Assembly: GCF_007752535.1 (NCBI RefSeq)
Contig: NZ_CP036426.1
Location: forward strand, 3,100,001-3,164,000
Length of the DNA: 64,000 nt
Direction: 5' to 3'
Origin: Tautonia plasticadhaerens
Lineage (GTDB): Bacteria; Planctomycetota; Planctomycetia; Isosphaerales; Isosphaeraceae
This document shows, piece after piece, positions 17,206 to 26,004 of the stretch (position 1 is the stretch's first letter; every line of letters begins with the position of its first letter). Under the pieces are notes generated by a model that was not told where the DNA came from, did not search any database, and saw nothing but the letters and a program-made list of their open reading frames with translations. Position numbers and translations under genes: made by a program.

Positions 17206-17804
17206 GTGGAACCAACAACGACCTATCACATCCTCGACCTGGACGCCGGGGTCCAGCCCACCGCCATCTACCTGATGTTCCTGGGCGGCGAGTTCGACGA
17301 AGCCCTCGACTGCGCCGTCTTCGCCGACACGCAGGAGGAGCCCGGTCCGGTCTACCGCCATCTGGAGTGGCTCCGCTCCCTCGGCGGGCCGCCGGTCCTC
17401 ACGGCCAAGGAGGGGAAGCTGGGCGACGAGACGAGCCCCACCGGGTCTCGAAGGTGAGGAACCGGTTCATGGGCTACCCGTGGGCCAAGGGCCGGTTCCC
17501 GCTGTTCGACCTGGAAATGAGTCGGGGCGACTGCGTGGAGTACCTCAAGGGGCAGTCGATCCCGCTCGAGGTTCCCAGGAGCGCCTGCGTGTTCTGCCCG
17601 TACCGCTCGAACGCCGAGTGGCGGCACCTGCGGGCCGCCGACCCGGCGGGCTGGGCCAGGGCCGTCGAGGTGGACGAGGCGCTGCGGCGGCCCGGCACGG
17701 TGGCGAATCGGAACCTGGAACAGGCGATCTATCTGCACCGGTCTTGCCTTCCGCTGGACGAAGTAGACCTCGGCGGCCGGGACGTGACCGGCGGGGTCGT
17801 CTAG
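17206..17804 (+). pseudogene. PAPS-reductase/alpha-hydrolase-fold protein, deleted and frameshifted
   Basis: The first part (TTYHILDLDAGVQPTAIYLM, then CAVFADTQEEPGPVYRHLEW) is the N-terminus of phosphoadenosine phosphosulfate reductase-like ATP pyrophosphatases that are frequent on phages and mobile elements. The GAGVQSTA phosphate loop is here GAGVQPTA. A stop follows at 17455-17457. A second frame continues with FDLEMSRGDCVEYL, then CVFCPYRSNAEWRHL, which is the C-terminal zinc-knuckle-like part. Roughly 80 residues between them are missing. The reading start at 17206 is GTG-like or lost. The gene is not functional. Confidence 0.65.
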
Positions 17805-17911
17805 GGCGAGTGCGAGGGGATGTGCGGGCTCTGATTGCCGGGAGTCGCCCTCGGGCCGACCTCGGAGCCCGGCGGACCCCGGAATTGCGTACACTCGGGG
17901 CGGCGACCGGC

Positions 17912-17917
17912 TATAAT
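17912..17917 (+). promoter_or_regulatory. TATAAT -10 box upstream of the MarR gene
   Basis: A consensus TATAAT occurs 34 bases ahead of the MarR start in otherwise very GC-rich DNA. No good -35 box lies at the normal distance. Just downstream, TTGTTGAA and TCGAACAA form an imperfect inverted repeat (about 17922-17949) between the -10 box and the start codon, a plausible MarR operator. Confidence 0.5.
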
Positions 17918-17951
17918 TCCGTTGTTGAACTATTTGACTCTCGAACAAGCG

Positions 17952-18410
17952 ATGCCTATCATGTCGGCGAGCGGCGAGAAGGGTGGGCCGGACTCCTGCG
18001 GGATCATGGCGAACCTCTGGCGGCTGATCCAGGCCGTCGTGGACGACTCGGAGCCGGAGCTGGAGGCGCTGGGCCTGTCGGCCAAGGCGTTCTTCCTGCT
18101 GGAGGCGGTCGGGGAGCACCCGTTCCCGGCCGTGCTCGCCCGCCGGATGCACCTGCCGCCGCCGACGGTGACCTACCTCGTCAAGCAGCTGGAGGAGCGG
18201 GGCTTCGTGGTGCGCCAGCCCGAGCCGGGCGACCTGCGGAAATTCCGCCTGGTCCAGACCGATGCGGGGCGGGAGGCGCTGCGGCGGGGCCGGGAGGCGC
18301 TGAGCCTCGCCCTGGGCAAGCGGCTGGGGAGGCTGGAGCGGGGGGAGGTCGTCGCCCTCGACCGGATGGTCGGGCGGCTCGCCGGCAACGGTGAGGCCCC
18401 CGAATCCTGA
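17952..18410 (+). CDS. MarR-family transcriptional regulator
   Basis: From ATG 17952 (MPIMSASGEKGG) the protein has 152 residues. The winged helix is clear: LGLSAKAFFLLEAV, LARRMHLPPPTVTYLVKQLE (recognition helix) and the wing GFVVRQPEPGDLRKFRLV. MarR dimers bind short inverted repeats and release DNA on binding phenolics or on Cys oxidation. A single Cys (DSCGIMAN) sits in the first helix, a position used for oxidant sensing in some members. The gene precedes an SDR/aldo-keto-reductase/SDR series on the same strand, 91 bases away, and probably regulates it. ATG 17961 is an alternative start. Confidence 0.85.
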   Translation: MPIMSASGEKGGPDSCGIMANLWRLIQAVVDDSEPELEALGLSAKAFFLLEAVGEHPFPAVLARRMHLPPPTVTYLVKQLEERGFVVRQPEPGDLRKFRLVQTDAGREALRRGREALSLALGKRLGRLERGEVVALDRMVGRLAGNGEAPES

Positions 18411-18501
18411 GCTGGCGTGAATCCGATCGCCGGGGTGACGCCGCCACGGCCGTCGTGGGCGGCCCCGGAGATCGTCCGTACCTGACCGGGGGAGCGTCAA
18501 G

Positions 18502-19281
18502 ATGGGTCTCGAAGGGAAGATCGCCGTCGTGACGGGGGCGTCCAGGGGCATCGGCCGGGCCATCGCCCTGCGGCTGGCCCGTGACGGTGCGCTGGTCTGC
18601 GTCAACTACCGGAGCAACGCCGAGGCGGCGCATTCGGCCGTCGCCGAGGTCGAGGCGGCCGGCGGCGAGGCGTTCGCCCTCCCCGCCGACGTGGGCTCGG
18701 TCGAGCAGCTCGGGCGGTTCTTCGAGGCCCTCGACGCCGAGCTGGACGCCCGCCGGGGCGACCGGGGGTTCGACATCCTGGTCAACAATGCCGGGGTCGC
18801 CGATGTCGTCACGGTCGAATCGGGCACGGAGGAGGCGTTCGATCGGGTGTTCGCCACCAACGTCAAGGGGCCGTTCTTCGCCGTCCGGCACGCCCTCCCA
18901 CGCCTGCGGGACGGCGGCCGGGTCATTAACGTCTCGTCGAACCTCTCCCGCAACCCGATGCCGCTGGCGATGGCCTACTGCATGACCAAGGCGGCGCTCG
19001 ACAACTTCACCGTCGGCCTGGCGGGCGAGCTGGGCCGGCGGGGCATCACGGTCAACACGCTGGCCCCCGGCCTGACGGCCACCGACCTGAACGCCGCCTT
19101 CCGGGACGACCCGAAGGTCGTCGAGGCCTACTCGGCCATGACGGCGCTCGGGCGGGTCGGCAAGGTGGAGGACATCGCCAGGGCGGCGGCGTTCCTGGCC
19201 TCCGACGACTCGGCCTGGGTGACCGGGCAATACCTGGAGGCCAGCGGCGGGTTGGGGTTGGCGAGGCCCGGCCAGTCGTGA
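18502..19281 (+). CDS. SDR-family NAD(P)-dependent oxidoreductase
   Basis: A 259-residue classical short-chain dehydrogenase with the cofactor motif VVTGASRGIGRA, NNAGVAD, the catalytic Ser in NVSSN and the active-site YCMTK (Tyr-x-x-x-Lys). It ends with the typical WVTGQYLEASGG. NYRSNAE after the second strand suggests a preference for NADP(H). The substrate is unknown; close relatives are annotated as glucose dehydrogenase or 3-oxoacyl-ACP-reductase-like. It lies directly downstream of the MarR regulator and upstream of an aldo/keto reductase on the same strand. Confidence 0.88.
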   Translation: MGLEGKIAVVTGASRGIGRAIALRLARDGALVCVNYRSNAEAAHSAVAEVEAAGGEAFALPADVGSVEQLGRFFEALDAELDARRGDRGFDILVNNAGVADVVTVESGTEEAFDRVFATNVKGPFFAVRHALPRLRDGGRVINVSSNLSRNPMPLAMAYCMTKAALDNFTVGLAGELGRRGITVNTLAPGLTATDLNAAFRDDPKVVEAYSAMTALGRVGKVEDIARAAAFLASDDSAWVTGQYLEASGGLGLARPGQS

Positions 19282-19337
19282 CCGGCAAGCCGACCTTTCC
19301 ATCGTTTCGGACAGCACAAATTCCTGGAGATCAAGAT

Positions 19338-20372
19338 ATGCGTTATCGACTGCTCGGGAACTCGGGCCTGCGGGTCTCGGAGCTGTGCCTCGGGACGATG
19401 ACCTTCGGCGAGGAATGGGGCAGCGGCTCTTCGAAGGACGAGAGCCGGGCCATCCTCGACGCCTTCTTCGAGGCCGGAGGCAACTTCATCGATACGGCCA
19501 ACATGTACACCAACGGCACCAGCGAGGCGATGCTCGGCGAATTCCTCCAGGGGGACCGGGATCGGGCCGTGCTGGCGACCAAGTACACCAACGCCATGCC
19601 CGGCACCGACCCCAACGCCGGCGGCAACCAGCGTAAGAACATGATGCGGTCGGTCGAGGCGAGCCTGAAGCGGCTGAGGACCGACTACATCGACCTCTAC
19701 TGGCTTCACGTCTGGGACCAGATCACGCCCCTGGAGGAGGTGATGAGGGCCTTCGACGACCTCGTGCGGCAGGGGAAGATCCTCCACGTCGGCGTCTCCG
19801 ACATGGCCGCCTGGGCGGTGGCACGGGCAAACACGCTGGCGGAGCTGCGGGGCTGGTCGCCGTTCGTCGGGCTCCAGATCGAGTACAGCCTGGTCGAACG
19901 GACGGTGGAGCGGGAGCTGCTGCCGATGGCCGAGGCCCTGGGCCTGGGCGTGACGGCCTGGTCCCCCCTGGCGGGCGGCGTGCTGACCGGCAAGTACGCC
20001 AGGGGCCAGGCCGAGGTCGACGCCCGGTATCACAACGAGATGATGAAGCACTTCGCCCCGTCCGGAGACCGCATCGAGGCGATCGTCTCCGAGGTCCGGG
20101 CAGTGGCCGAGGAGGTCGGCCGTTCGTCCGCCCAGGTGGCACTGGCCTGGCTCCGACATCAGCCGACCCCGGTCATCCCGATCGTCGGGGCCAGGCGCCT
20201 GGAGCAGTTCCGGGACAACCTCGCCTGCCTCGACCTGAGGCTCGACGAGGCCCACCTCGGGCGGCTCGGTGCGGCGAGCCGGGTCGAACTGGGCTTCCCG
20301 CACAGCTTCTACGACAACGAGATGGTGAAGGCGTTCGTCTTCGGCGGCATGAGGGATCTCATCGACAACTGA
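19338..20372 (+). CDS. Aldo/keto reductase
   Basis: A 344-residue TIM-barrel oxidoreductase with the AKR tetrad: Asp and Tyr in FIDTANMYTNGTSE, Lys in VLATKYTN and His in LYWLHVWD. The C-terminal NADPH site has PIVGARRLEQFRDNL. Such enzymes reduce reactive aldehydes and ketones. ATG 19338 is preceded by CTGGAG at a good distance. The gene lies between two SDR genes behind a MarR regulator, a layout typical of quinone or aldehyde detoxification. Confidence 0.9.
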   Translation: MRYRLLGNSGLRVSELCLGTMTFGEEWGSGSSKDESRAILDAFFEAGGNFIDTANMYTNGTSEAMLGEFLQGDRDRAVLATKYTNAMPGTDPNAGGNQRKNMMRSVEASLKRLRTDYIDLYWLHVWDQITPLEEVMRAFDDLVRQGKILHVGVSDMAAWAVARANTLAELRGWSPFVGLQIEYSLVERTVERELLPMAEALGLGVTAWSPLAGGVLTGKYARGQAEVDARYHNEMMKHFAPSGDRIEAIVSEVRAVAEEVGRSSAQVALAWLRHQPTPVIPIVGARRLEQFRDNLACLDLRLDEAHLGRLGAASRVELGFPHSFYDNEMVKAFVFGGMRDLIDN

Positions 20373-20425
20373 GCCGGGCTCCGGGATGATGGGCGGCTCG
20401 TTCGACCCCGAGGGAGGTGAGGCCG

Positions 20426-21172
20426 ATGGAGACGAAGCGGCTCGACGGGAAGGTGGCCCTGGTGACGGGATCGTCCAGGGGGATCGGCCGGGCCATCGCC
20501 CTGCGTCTGGCCCGAGACGGCGCCGCCGTGGTCGTCAACTACGCCGGCAACGCCGAGGCGGCTCGGGCGGTCGTCTCCGAGATCGAGTCCCTCGGCGGCC
20601 GGGCCGTGGCGGTGCGGGCCGACGTGGGTGTCGTCGCCGATGTGGCAAGGCTGTTCGACGAGGCGATCGGCCAGTTCGGCCGTCTGGACATCCTCGTCAA
20701 CAACGCCGGGATCATCCTCTACAAGCCGCTGGCCGACGTGGGCGAGGAGGAGTTCGACCGCCTCTTCGCCGTCAACGTCAAGGGAACCTTCTTCTGCTGC
20801 CAGCAGGCGGCCCGGCGGCTGGCCGACGGCGGACGGATCGTCAACTTCTCGTCCTCGACGACGGCGCTGATGCTGCCCACCTACTCGGCCTATGTCGCCA
20901 CCAAGGGGGCGGTCGAGCAGCTTTCGCACGTCCTGGCGAAGGAACTCGGCCCCCGTGGGATCACCGTCAACGTCGTCTCGCCGGGGCCGACCGACACGGA
21001 GTTGTTCGGCCGGGGCAAGACCGAGGAGGACAAGAGACGGTACGCCCAGATGGCGGCGCTGGGTCGCCTCGGGACGCCCGAGGACATCGCCGACGTGGTG
21101 GCATTCCTGGCGGGCGAGGAGGCCCGGTGGGTCACGGGCCAGAACCTCCGGGCCAACGGCGGCCTGATTTGA
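20426..21172 (+). CDS. SDR-family NAD(P)-dependent oxidoreductase
   Basis: A 248-residue classical SDR: LVTGSSRGIGRAIALRLARD for the cofactor, NNAGIILYK, Ser in NFSSSTT and YVATKGAV for the Tyr/Lys pair, then NVVSPGPTDTELF. It shares the first 40 residues almost exactly with the SDR at 18502, so the two are probably paralogues that arose by duplication and diverged. The start at 20426 has the strong site AGGGAGGTGA. It is the last of the four genes behind the MarR regulator. Confidence 0.88.
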   Translation: METKRLDGKVALVTGSSRGIGRAIALRLARDGAAVVVNYAGNAEAARAVVSEIESLGGRAVAVRADVGVVADVARLFDEAIGQFGRLDILVNNAGIILYKPLADVGEEEFDRLFAVNVKGTFFCCQQAARRLADGGRIVNFSSSTTALMLPTYSAYVATKGAVEQLSHVLAKELGPRGITVNVVSPGPTDTELFGRGKTEEDKRRYAQMAALGRLGTPEDIADVVAFLAGEEARWVTGQNLRANGGLI

Positions 21173-21383
21173 ATGCCTTGCCGGACCCGGACGCCGGGGC
21201 GGGGTACGCCCCGATCGGGGCGGCATGGGGTGAACCTCCTCCCGGCTCGGGGTGTCGCCCCGTCGGGGCGTGGTTCGTGCGATGGTCGAAGGGTGGGAGT
21301 CTGGCCCGGCGTATCCGCCTGGGGGAGAATCGCTCCCATGGTGGAGCGTGGCGGGCCGATCGGCCCAGGCGAGGAGGCGAGTC

Positions 21384-21941
21384 ATGGGCGAGGCAGGGGG
21401 ATCGACCGGCGATCGGGCGGCCGTGGCGGAGGACTTCGTGGCCGAGGCCCGCACGAGCCTGGAGACGGCCGTCTCCCTGATCCGGCACGGCGTCGGCCAG
21501 CTGGATGACGAGCAGGTCTGGTGGCGGCCTCGGGAGGGGATGAACTCCGCCGGCAACCTGCTGCTGCACCTGGCCGGCAACCTCCGCCAGCGGTTCGGCT
21601 CGGTCATCGGCGGCGAGCCCGTCGACCGGGACCGCTTCGGCGAGTTCACCGAGCGGGGACCGATCCCGAAGGGTGAGCTGCTCCGCCGCTTCGAGGAGGC
21701 CGCCCGCCATGCCGAAGAGATCCTGGCCGGTCTCACGCCCGAGCGGCTCTCCGAGACCTGTCGCCATCAGCTTTTCGCCGGGACGGCGGAGAAGACGGTG
21801 ATCGGCGTCGTCCTCCAGGCGTTGACCCACCTGCACGGCCACGCCCAGGAGATCCTGCACCTGGCCCGGTTGCAGCTGGGCGAGGGCTACGCCTTCCGAC
21901 AGCCGGCGGGGGTTCCGCCCGAGCTGCGTGGCGGGGGCTGA
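21384..21941 (+). CDS. DinB-like protein (DUF1572)
   Basis: A 185-residue helical protein with the DinB/YfiT four-helix-bundle pattern. One His is in LLLHLAGNLRQRF and two are in ALTHLHGHAQEILHL; together these would form a metal site. Members of this superfamily act as metal-dependent thiol S-transferases (bacillithiol or mycothiol type) or have unknown roles. A GAGGAGGCGAG ribosome site precedes ATG 21384. The neighbourhood of redox and electrophile enzymes fits a thiol-transferase role, but this is inference. Confidence 0.75.
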   Translation: MGEAGGSTGDRAAVAEDFVAEARTSLETAVSLIRHGVGQLDDEQVWWRPREGMNSAGNLLLHLAGNLRQRFGSVIGGEPVDRDRFGEFTERGPIPKGELLRRFEEAARHAEEILAGLTPERLSETCRHQLFAGTAEKTVIGVVLQALTHLHGHAQEILHLARLQLGEGYAFRQPAGVPPELRGGG

Positions 21942-22004
21942 TCGGGCAGTGCGACGACGGGTGCGTTGGAGTATCTCCGCCCTGCGGCGTGAGGGGAGGC
22001 CCGG

Positions 22005-22559
22005 ATGGGCAAAGTGTACGACGGCATCGACGACCGCCTGGCGGAGTTCCTCGGGCGTCAGCACGTCTTTTTCGTGGGGACCGCCCCATCCGACCCGGAG
22101 GGGCACCTGAACGTCTCGCCCAAGGGCCTGGACACGTTCCGCATCCTCGGGCCGCACTCGGTGGCCTACCTCGACCTGACCGGCAGCGGCATCGAGACGG
22201 TCGCCCACCTGCGGGACAACGGGCGGGTCACGCTGATGTTCTGTGCCTTCGAAGGCCGCCCGCTCATCGTGCGGCTCTACGGCCGGGGCCGGGTCGTCGA
22301 GCCCGGCGACGGCGAGTGGGACTGCCTGATTTCCCGCTTCCCCGATTACCCCGGCGCCCGCTCGGTGGTCGTGGTGGACGTGGAGCGGGTCGCCGACTCC
22401 TGCGGCTACGCCATGCCGCTCTACGAATTCAAGGGTGAGCGGTCGCAGCTGATCGCCTATGCCGAGAACAAGGGGCCGGAGGGGATGGAGGAGTACAAGG
22501 CCCGGAAGAATGCCCGGAGCATCGACGGGCTGCCCGGCCTCGGGGGCGTCCGGGGCTGA
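22005..22559 (+). CDS. Pyridoxamine 5'-phosphate oxidase-fold (FMN/F420) protein
   Basis: A 184-residue split-barrel protein: VFFVGTAPSDPEGHLNVSPK, then NGRVTLMFCAFEGRPLIVRL and GRGRVVEPGD are the flavin-binding strands of the PNPOx-like family. The C-terminal half (RSVVVVDVERVADSCGYAMP) is typical of the longer subgroup found widely in soil bacteria. These proteins bind FMN or F420 and reduce varied substrates; the true reaction here is not known. It follows the DinB-like gene by 63 bases on the same strand. Confidence 0.85.
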   Translation: MGKVYDGIDDRLAEFLGRQHVFFVGTAPSDPEGHLNVSPKGLDTFRILGPHSVAYLDLTGSGIETVAHLRDNGRVTLMFCAFEGRPLIVRLYGRGRVVEPGDGEWDCLISRFPDYPGARSVVVVDVERVADSCGYAMPLYEFKGERSQLIAYAENKGPEGMEEYKARKNARSIDGLPGLGGVRG

Positions 22560-22650
22560 CGCCGATCCCCATGGAGTCGGCGGGTCGTCCGGGGGTCGGT
22601 CATCGCCGACCTCCCGGTTCGGAGCCCGCCGCTCCCCCGAGGCACGCCCG

Positions 22651-23841
22651 TCACGCATCGCCGCCGACGGTCACGGCGGGCGCCCTCCGTCGGGCGGACG
22701 TGGCGGCGAAGGCGATCAGGCCCGCCGTCGTCATCGCCAGGCCGACTACGCAGACCCCTCGCCAGCCGGCCAGGCCCCAGCCCCAGGCCCCGCCGTAGGA
22801 GCCGAGCGCCCCGCCGGCGAAGGCGGCGACCATGTAGGCGGTGTTCATCCGGCTGCGGGCCTCGGGGCGCACGGCGAAGATGCGGGACTGGTTGGAGATG
22901 TGCGCCGACTGCGCCCCCAGGTCCATCAGGACCACCCCCGCCACCAGGCCCCACAGCGTCCGGCCCAGGCCGGCAAAGATGAGGAAGGAGACCAGGACCA
23001 ACGACAGGCCCGCCCCGATCGTCGAGCGGGGGCTGCGTCGGTCGGCCAGCCGCCCCGCCAGCGGGGCGGCCAGCGCCCCGGCCACGCCCACCAGGCCGAA
23101 CAGCCCGACCGCCCCGGCCTCGTACCCGAAGGGCGGGCCGGTCAGGTGGAACGCCAGGGTCGTCCAGAAGGCGCTGAAGGCCCCGAAGCCCATCGCCCCG
23201 AAGAGGCACGACTGCCGCAGCGCCGGCTCCTCCCGCAGCAGCCCGCCGATCGACCGCAGCAGGCCGAGGTAGCCCATCCCCGAGTGCTCGGGCTGCGACC
23301 TCGGCAGCAGCACCCGCAGCGCCAGGGCGAGGGCGACCATCAGGGCGGCGGCGAGGGCGTACATCGCCCGCCAGCCGAGGTGCTCGCCGACCACGCCGCT
23401 GACCGTCCGGGCGGCGAGGATGCCGATGAGCAGGCCGCTCATTACCGTGCCCACCACCCGACCCCGCTCGCCCGGCCCGGCCAGGTGGGCGGCAAAAGGG
23501 ATGAGCAGTTGCGGGGCGATCGTGGTGACGCCCACGGCCAGGCTGGCGGCGGCCAGCCAGGGGTAGCCCGGTGCGGCGGCGACCCCGAGCAGGGCGACCG
23601 TGACGGCCCCGAGCGTCGTGAGGATGAAAGACCGCCGCTCCAGCCGGTCGCCCAGGGGCACGAACAGGAGCATGCCGGCGGCGTAGCCGACCTGCGAGAG
23701 CATGGCGACCGTGCCCATGCGCCGGTCGGAGACGCCCAAGTCGGCGGCCATGTCGGCCAGGAGCGGCTGGGCGTAGTAGAGGTTGGCGACAGACAGGCCG
23801 CAGCCGACGGCCATGGCCCACAAGGTGCGGCGTCCGATCAT
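22651..23841 (-). CDS. MFS transporter (drug/arabinose-efflux type)
   Basis: A 396-residue protein with twelve hydrophobic segments and the MFS loop signature after TM2 (LGDRLERRSFIL), repeated in the second half as AGRLADRRSPRSTI. The start GLSVANLYYAQPLLADMA is highly typical of the YgaY/AraJ-like group of exporters that serve small lipophilic compounds. It is the most downstream of a minus-strand series with an Old Yellow Enzyme, a YcaC-like hydrolase, WrbA and pirin, so it may export a product or a toxic quinone. It is convergent with the PNPOx-like gene. Confidence 0.9.
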   Translation of the reverse strand: MIGRRTLWAMAVGCGLSVANLYYAQPLLADMAADLGVSDRRMGTVAMLSQVGYAAGMLLFVPLGDRLERRSFILTTLGAVTVALLGVAAAPGYPWLAAASLAVGVTTIAPQLLIPFAAHLAGPGERGRVVGTVMSGLLIGILAARTVSGVVGEHLGWRAMYALAAALMVALALALRVLLPRSQPEHSGMGYLGLLRSIGGLLREEPALRQSCLFGAMGFGAFSAFWTTLAFHLTGPPFGYEAGAVGLFGLVGVAGALAAPLAGRLADRRSPRSTIGAGLSLVLVSFLIFAGLGRTLWGLVAGVVLMDLGAQSAHISNQSRIFAVRPEARSRMNTAYMVAAFAGGALGSYGGAWGWGLAGWRGVCVVGLAMTTAGLIAFAATSARRRAPAVTVGGDA

Positions 23842-23991
23842 GAGTCCTCACGTCCAGGGGGAGGGTTGCCGAAAGTGATCGTCCCGGCGTCGTGGCCTTT
23901 GTCACCGGGCCGGTCTGCGGGGGCGTGGACGGACTGGCGTCTGGCTCGCCTGGGCGTGGTGGCGAACCCCGGCGACGGCCCCGATGCCCGG

Positions 23992-25104
23992 CTAGGGATT
24001 CTCCCGTGACCAGCCCTGCTCGGCCAGCGTGGGATAGTCCGTGTACCCGTGGTCGTCGCCGCCGTAGAACGTCCGCACGTCTCCCGTGACCAGGGGGGCG
24101 TCGAGCCGGAACCGCTCCACGAGGTCGGGATTGGCGATGAACGGCCGGCCGTAGACGATGAGGTCGGCCCGACCCGCCTCGATCGCCTCCTGCCCCGACG
24201 CCCTGGTGAAGCCGCCGACGGCCAGCAGCGTGCCGGTGTAGGCCGATCGCAGGAGATCGACGGGGTTGAAGGGCGGGGCGGTCCCCCGTGAGTAGCCGCT
24301 GTCGTAGCCGACGTGGAAATAGGCCAGCCCGAGCGGGTCCAGCCGCCGGGCGAGGTGGGTGTAGGTCTCGGCGGGGTCGTCGTCGAATGTGTCGTTGACG
24401 GTGAAACCGGGGGCGACCTTGATGCCGACCCGATCCGCACTCCGCACCTCGCACAGGGCCTCGACCACCTCCAGCGTGAAGCGGGTCCGCCCCTCCGGCG
24501 AGCCCCCGTAGGCGTCGGTGCGGCGGTTCGAGCCGGTGACCTGGAACTGGTTCGGCAGGTAGCCGGTCGCCGCATGGAGCTCCACCCCGTCGAAGCCGGC
24601 GGCGATCGACAGCTCCGCCGCCCGGCGGTACTCCCCGACCACGGCGGGGATCTCCGCCGTCTCCAGCGGGCGGGGCGTCTCGAAGGGTACCTTGCCGCCG
24701 AAGGTGTGGATCTCCCCCGAGACGGCGACGGCCGACGGTGCGACCGGCAGGGCGTGGCCGGGCAGCAGCGACGAGTGGGAGACCCGCCCGGCGTGCATGA
24801 GCTGGACGAAGATGCGGCCCCCGGCGGCGTGGACCGCATCGGTCACCCGCCGCCAGCCCGCCGCCTGCTCCTCGGTGTGCAGTCCGGGCGGGGAGGTGTA
24901 TCCCCGGCCCATGGGGCTGGGGTGCGTGCCCTCGGTGATGATCAGCCCCGCCGAGGCCCGCTGGGCGTAGTACCGAACCATCCGCTCGCCGGGGGCGCAG
25001 CCCTCGTCGGCCCGGATGCGGGTCATGGGCGACATGACGATCCGGTTGGGCAGCTCCAGCGGCCCGACCCTCACCGGCGTGAACAATCCCGGACGTTCAC
25101 CCAT
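23992..25104 (-). CDS. nemA: Alkene reductase, Old Yellow Enzyme family (NemA-like)
   Basis: A 370-residue TIM-barrel flavoenzyme: LFTPVRVGPLELPNRIVMSP, GLIITEGTHPSPMGRGY, IFVQLMHAGRVSH, VELHAATGYLPNQF, RTDAYGGSPEGRTRF and the ending FYGGDDHGYTDYP, all as in NemA. It reduces C=C bonds of enones, maleimides and nitro compounds with NAD(P)H. In the active-site pair (His-x-x-His or His-x-x-Asn) the second residue is Thr (H-A-A-T), which is unusual and could change substrate binding. The Tyr of GYL, the usual proton donor, is kept. Start at 25104 follows GAGGGGG. Confidence 0.9.
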   Translation of the reverse strand: MGERPGLFTPVRVGPLELPNRIVMSPMTRIRADEGCAPGERMVRYYAQRASAGLIITEGTHPSPMGRGYTSPPGLHTEEQAAGWRRVTDAVHAAGGRIFVQLMHAGRVSHSSLLPGHALPVAPSAVAVSGEIHTFGGKVPFETPRPLETAEIPAVVGEYRRAAELSIAAGFDGVELHAATGYLPNQFQVTGSNRRTDAYGGSPEGRTRFTLEVVEALCEVRSADRVGIKVAPGFTVNDTFDDDPAETYTHLARRLDPLGLAYFHVGYDSGYSRGTAPPFNPVDLLRSAYTGTLLAVGGFTRASGQEAIEAGRADLIVYGRPFIANPDLVERFRLDAPLVTGDVRTFYGGDDHGYTDYPTLAEQGWSRENP

Positions 25105-25340
25105 CGCTCGGCCCCCTCGATTCGCCCGACCCCCGACCGCACGACACCCGGCCTGGCAGTCACCCTCGCCGGGACGGGCGGGGCGTTGACGCACCCGGAC
25201 CGTCCCGCCCCGTCTCGCCAGTCCGGGTGCCCGGCCCACGTTCCTGCCCGGTTCCCGGATGCACGATGCATCGGGCGGTGGTGTGCCGGCCCAAGACGGC
25301 CCTCGCATGCGATCCCTCCTGCGGGGTCGCCGAAGCCCGC

Positions 25341-25961
25341 TCACCGGTTGGCGACGGCCTGGTGGCTCGTGATCAGGTTCCGGTACGCCGGCAGGCGGTC
25401 GCCCAGCAGTCGGGCCAGGCCCTCCATGTCCCGCTGCAGCTCGCAGGCCACGGCGAACCAGCTGGTCATCACCGCCCCGGCCTGCTGCATCCGCATCAGG
25501 GCGGCGTCCCTCACGGATTTGTTGAACGTCCCCGAGGCGTCGGTGACGACGAACACCTCGTAGCCCTCCCGCAGCGCCGAGAGGGCCGGGAAGGCCACGC
25601 ACACGTCCGTCACCACTCCAGCCATGACCAGCTGCTTGCGGTCGGTCGCCTTCACGGCGGCGACGAACTCCTCGTTGTCCCAGGCGTTGATCTGGCCGGG
25701 GCGGGCGATGAACGGGACGTCGGGGAACAGCGCCTTCAGCTCGGGCATGATGACGCCGTTCGGCCCCTGCTCGAAGCTGGTGGTGAGGATCGTGGGCAGC
25801 TCGAAGAACTTCGCCGCCTCGGCCAGGGCCAGGACGTTGTTGCGGAACTCGTCGGGGCCGTAGTCCTGCACCCGCGAGAGGAGTCCCGACTGGTGGTCGA
25901 TCAGCAGCACGGCGGCGTCGTCGATCGACAGCCGAGAGGGGATCGCCGGGTAATCGGCCAT
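25341..25961 (-). CDS. Isochorismatase-family hydrolase, YcaC-like
   Basis: A 206-residue cysteine hydrolase with the catalytic Asp in VLLIDHQSGLL, the Lys/Trp region around PGQINAWDNEEF, the non-proline cis peptide GVVTDVC and the nucleophilic Cys of VCVAFPAL, followed by TDASGTFNKSVRDAAL. These are YcaC signatures. The function of YcaC is not settled; isochorismatase-fold members cleave amides or vinyl ethers. I chose ATG 25961 because GGAGAACCTC precedes it; ATG 25973 and 26012 would add 4 or 17 residues and the last would overlap wrbA. It belongs to the pirin-wrbA-ycaC-nemA-MFS series. Confidence 0.85.
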   Translation of the reverse strand: MADYPAIPSRLSIDDAAVLLIDHQSGLLSRVQDYGPDEFRNNVLALAEAAKFFELPTILTTSFEQGPNGVIMPELKALFPDVPFIARPGQINAWDNEEFVAAVKATDRKQLVMAGVVTDVCVAFPALSALREGYEVFVVTDASGTFNKSVRDAALMRMQQAGAVMTSWFAVACELQRDMEGLARLLGDRLPAYRNLITSHQAVANR

Positions 25962-26004
25962 GAGGTTCTCCATCGGGTGTGAGGGAAACGGGTCCACGAA
26001 GGTC

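Noticed and set aside
21173-21383. GGGGCG-rich palindromes as a rho-independent terminator
   Set aside because: Several GC stems exist but no T run follows, and such stems are frequent by chance at this GC content.
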